DNA of 6,690 nt from Sphingomonadales bacterium (GTDB taxonomy: Bacteria; Bacteroidota; Bacteroidia; UBA7662): the NCBI GenBank assembly GCA_016872225.1, contig VHAW01000093.1, positions 1 through 6,690 on the forward strand, given 5' to 3'. Each line of letters begins with the position of its first letter. The first letter of the stretch is position 1. The notes under the pieces were generated by a model that made no database searches, had not been told where the DNA came from, and saw only the letters and a list, made by a program, of their open reading frames with translations. The translations under genes and the position numbers were made by a program. This document shows positions 6,363 through 6,690 of this stretch, piece by piece.

Positions 6363-6690
6363 TCAAAACCAGAACAAATTGCCCGTTAACAAAATTCCGA
6401 AATAAAGAAACATACAAGCCGCATAAAAGGTCGCGGACCTCGAAGGCTTAACGACAGGAGTTCCTTTGTATCGCAAGCCCATCATTCGTAGCATTACCCA
6501 GGCCAAGGCACCCCAGACCCCATAATTTTGAAAGGGAGCGACCACCAGGGAAGACCATGGCTTTCCCATTGTAGGAATATGTTGCCATGTCCAAAACCCC
6601 AAAGTTGTGGCCCCGGGTTCCATAATCAAGTCCATGAAAACCACCCCCAAAGCCGCAATCCATGCATGGGCTGCCGAAGGCCACAAGGAA
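6363..6690 (-). CDS. CruF-like carotenoid biosynthesis protein, N-terminal part outside window
   Basis: The frame is open to the right edge (from base 6689), so only the last 108 residues are visible; the TTG at 6686 is internal. Seen: an acidic membrane motif FMDLIMEP followed by GFWTW, then PFQNYGVWG at the start of a second helix, and a third C-terminal helix ending in LLTGNLFWF. This D-x-x-M-E-P / G-x-W / P-x-x-N-Y-x-x-W order is the signature I know for the integral membrane carotenoid 1',2'-hydratase family (CruF, DUF422). CruF adds water to the psi end of monocyclic carotenes, a step towards myxol- or saproxanthin-type pigments; in Bacteroidota it usually sits with other carotenoid genes, which here would lie beyond the right edge. 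It is convergent with the crotonase. The family call is fairly sure, the exact substrate is not. Confidence 0.8.
   Translation of the reverse strand, partial: SLWPSAAHAWIAALGVVFMDLIMEPGATTLGFWTWQHIPTMGKPWSSLVVAPFQNYGVWGALAWVMLRMMGLRYKGTPVVKPSRSATFYAACMFLYFGILLTGNLFWF

Overview
The window looks like chromosomal DNA of a member of the Bacteroidota, probably a pigmented, aerobic Flavobacteriia- or Cytophagia-like organism. Three things point there. The topoisomerase IV subunit A has the signatures I know from Bacteroidota ParC (GDAAIGDALVGLGQKDLLID, LLAQGVEGIAVGLATKILPHN). The membrane protein behind it has the SHSFSFF, SYRKGW and WWFGGSLGGR motifs of a GT-C-like family common in that phylum. 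The gene at the right edge is a CruF-type carotenoid protein. Starts lack clear Shine-Dalgarno sequences, as is usual there. The phylum call is from recalled family features, not from a search.

Layout, left to right. (1) Positions 1-676, plus: the 3' part of a family 2 glycosyltransferase of the polyprenyl-phosphate sugar synthase (DPM1-like) type, cut by the left edge. (2) Positions 673-2157, minus: a polytopic membrane protein of GT-C glycosyltransferase type, convergent with (1); the two stop codons overlap. (3) Positions 2157-4844, minus: parC, complete, whose stop codon overlaps the start of (2) as TGATG, so the two are very likely one operon. (4) Positions 4845-5514 hold no intact gene. 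Most of this stretch, 4863-5387 minus, is a decayed remnant of a sodium:solute symporter whose last stop lies just upstream of parC. A further unrecognised coding-like fragment lies at 5375-5473. (5) Positions 5515-6294, plus: an intact enoyl-CoA hydratase/crotonase, divergent from parC. (6) Positions 6363-6690, minus: the 3' part of a CruF-like carotenoid biosynthesis gene, cut by the right edge.

How they work together: parC is a housekeeping gene of chromosome decatenation. The two glycosyltransferase-type genes could form a donor-lipid/acceptor pair for envelope glycans, but this is inference from adjacency. The crotonase serves fatty acid or acyl-CoA metabolism and the CruF-like enzyme serves carotenoid synthesis; neither has a visible link to its neighbours. 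I see no mobile element, CRISPR array, RNA gene or defence system. The most interesting points are the symporter remnant, the alanine at the quinolone-contact position of ParC, a possible sliding-clamp-binding motif at the ParC C-terminus, and the tight gene overlaps. I do not see a clear new biological system.
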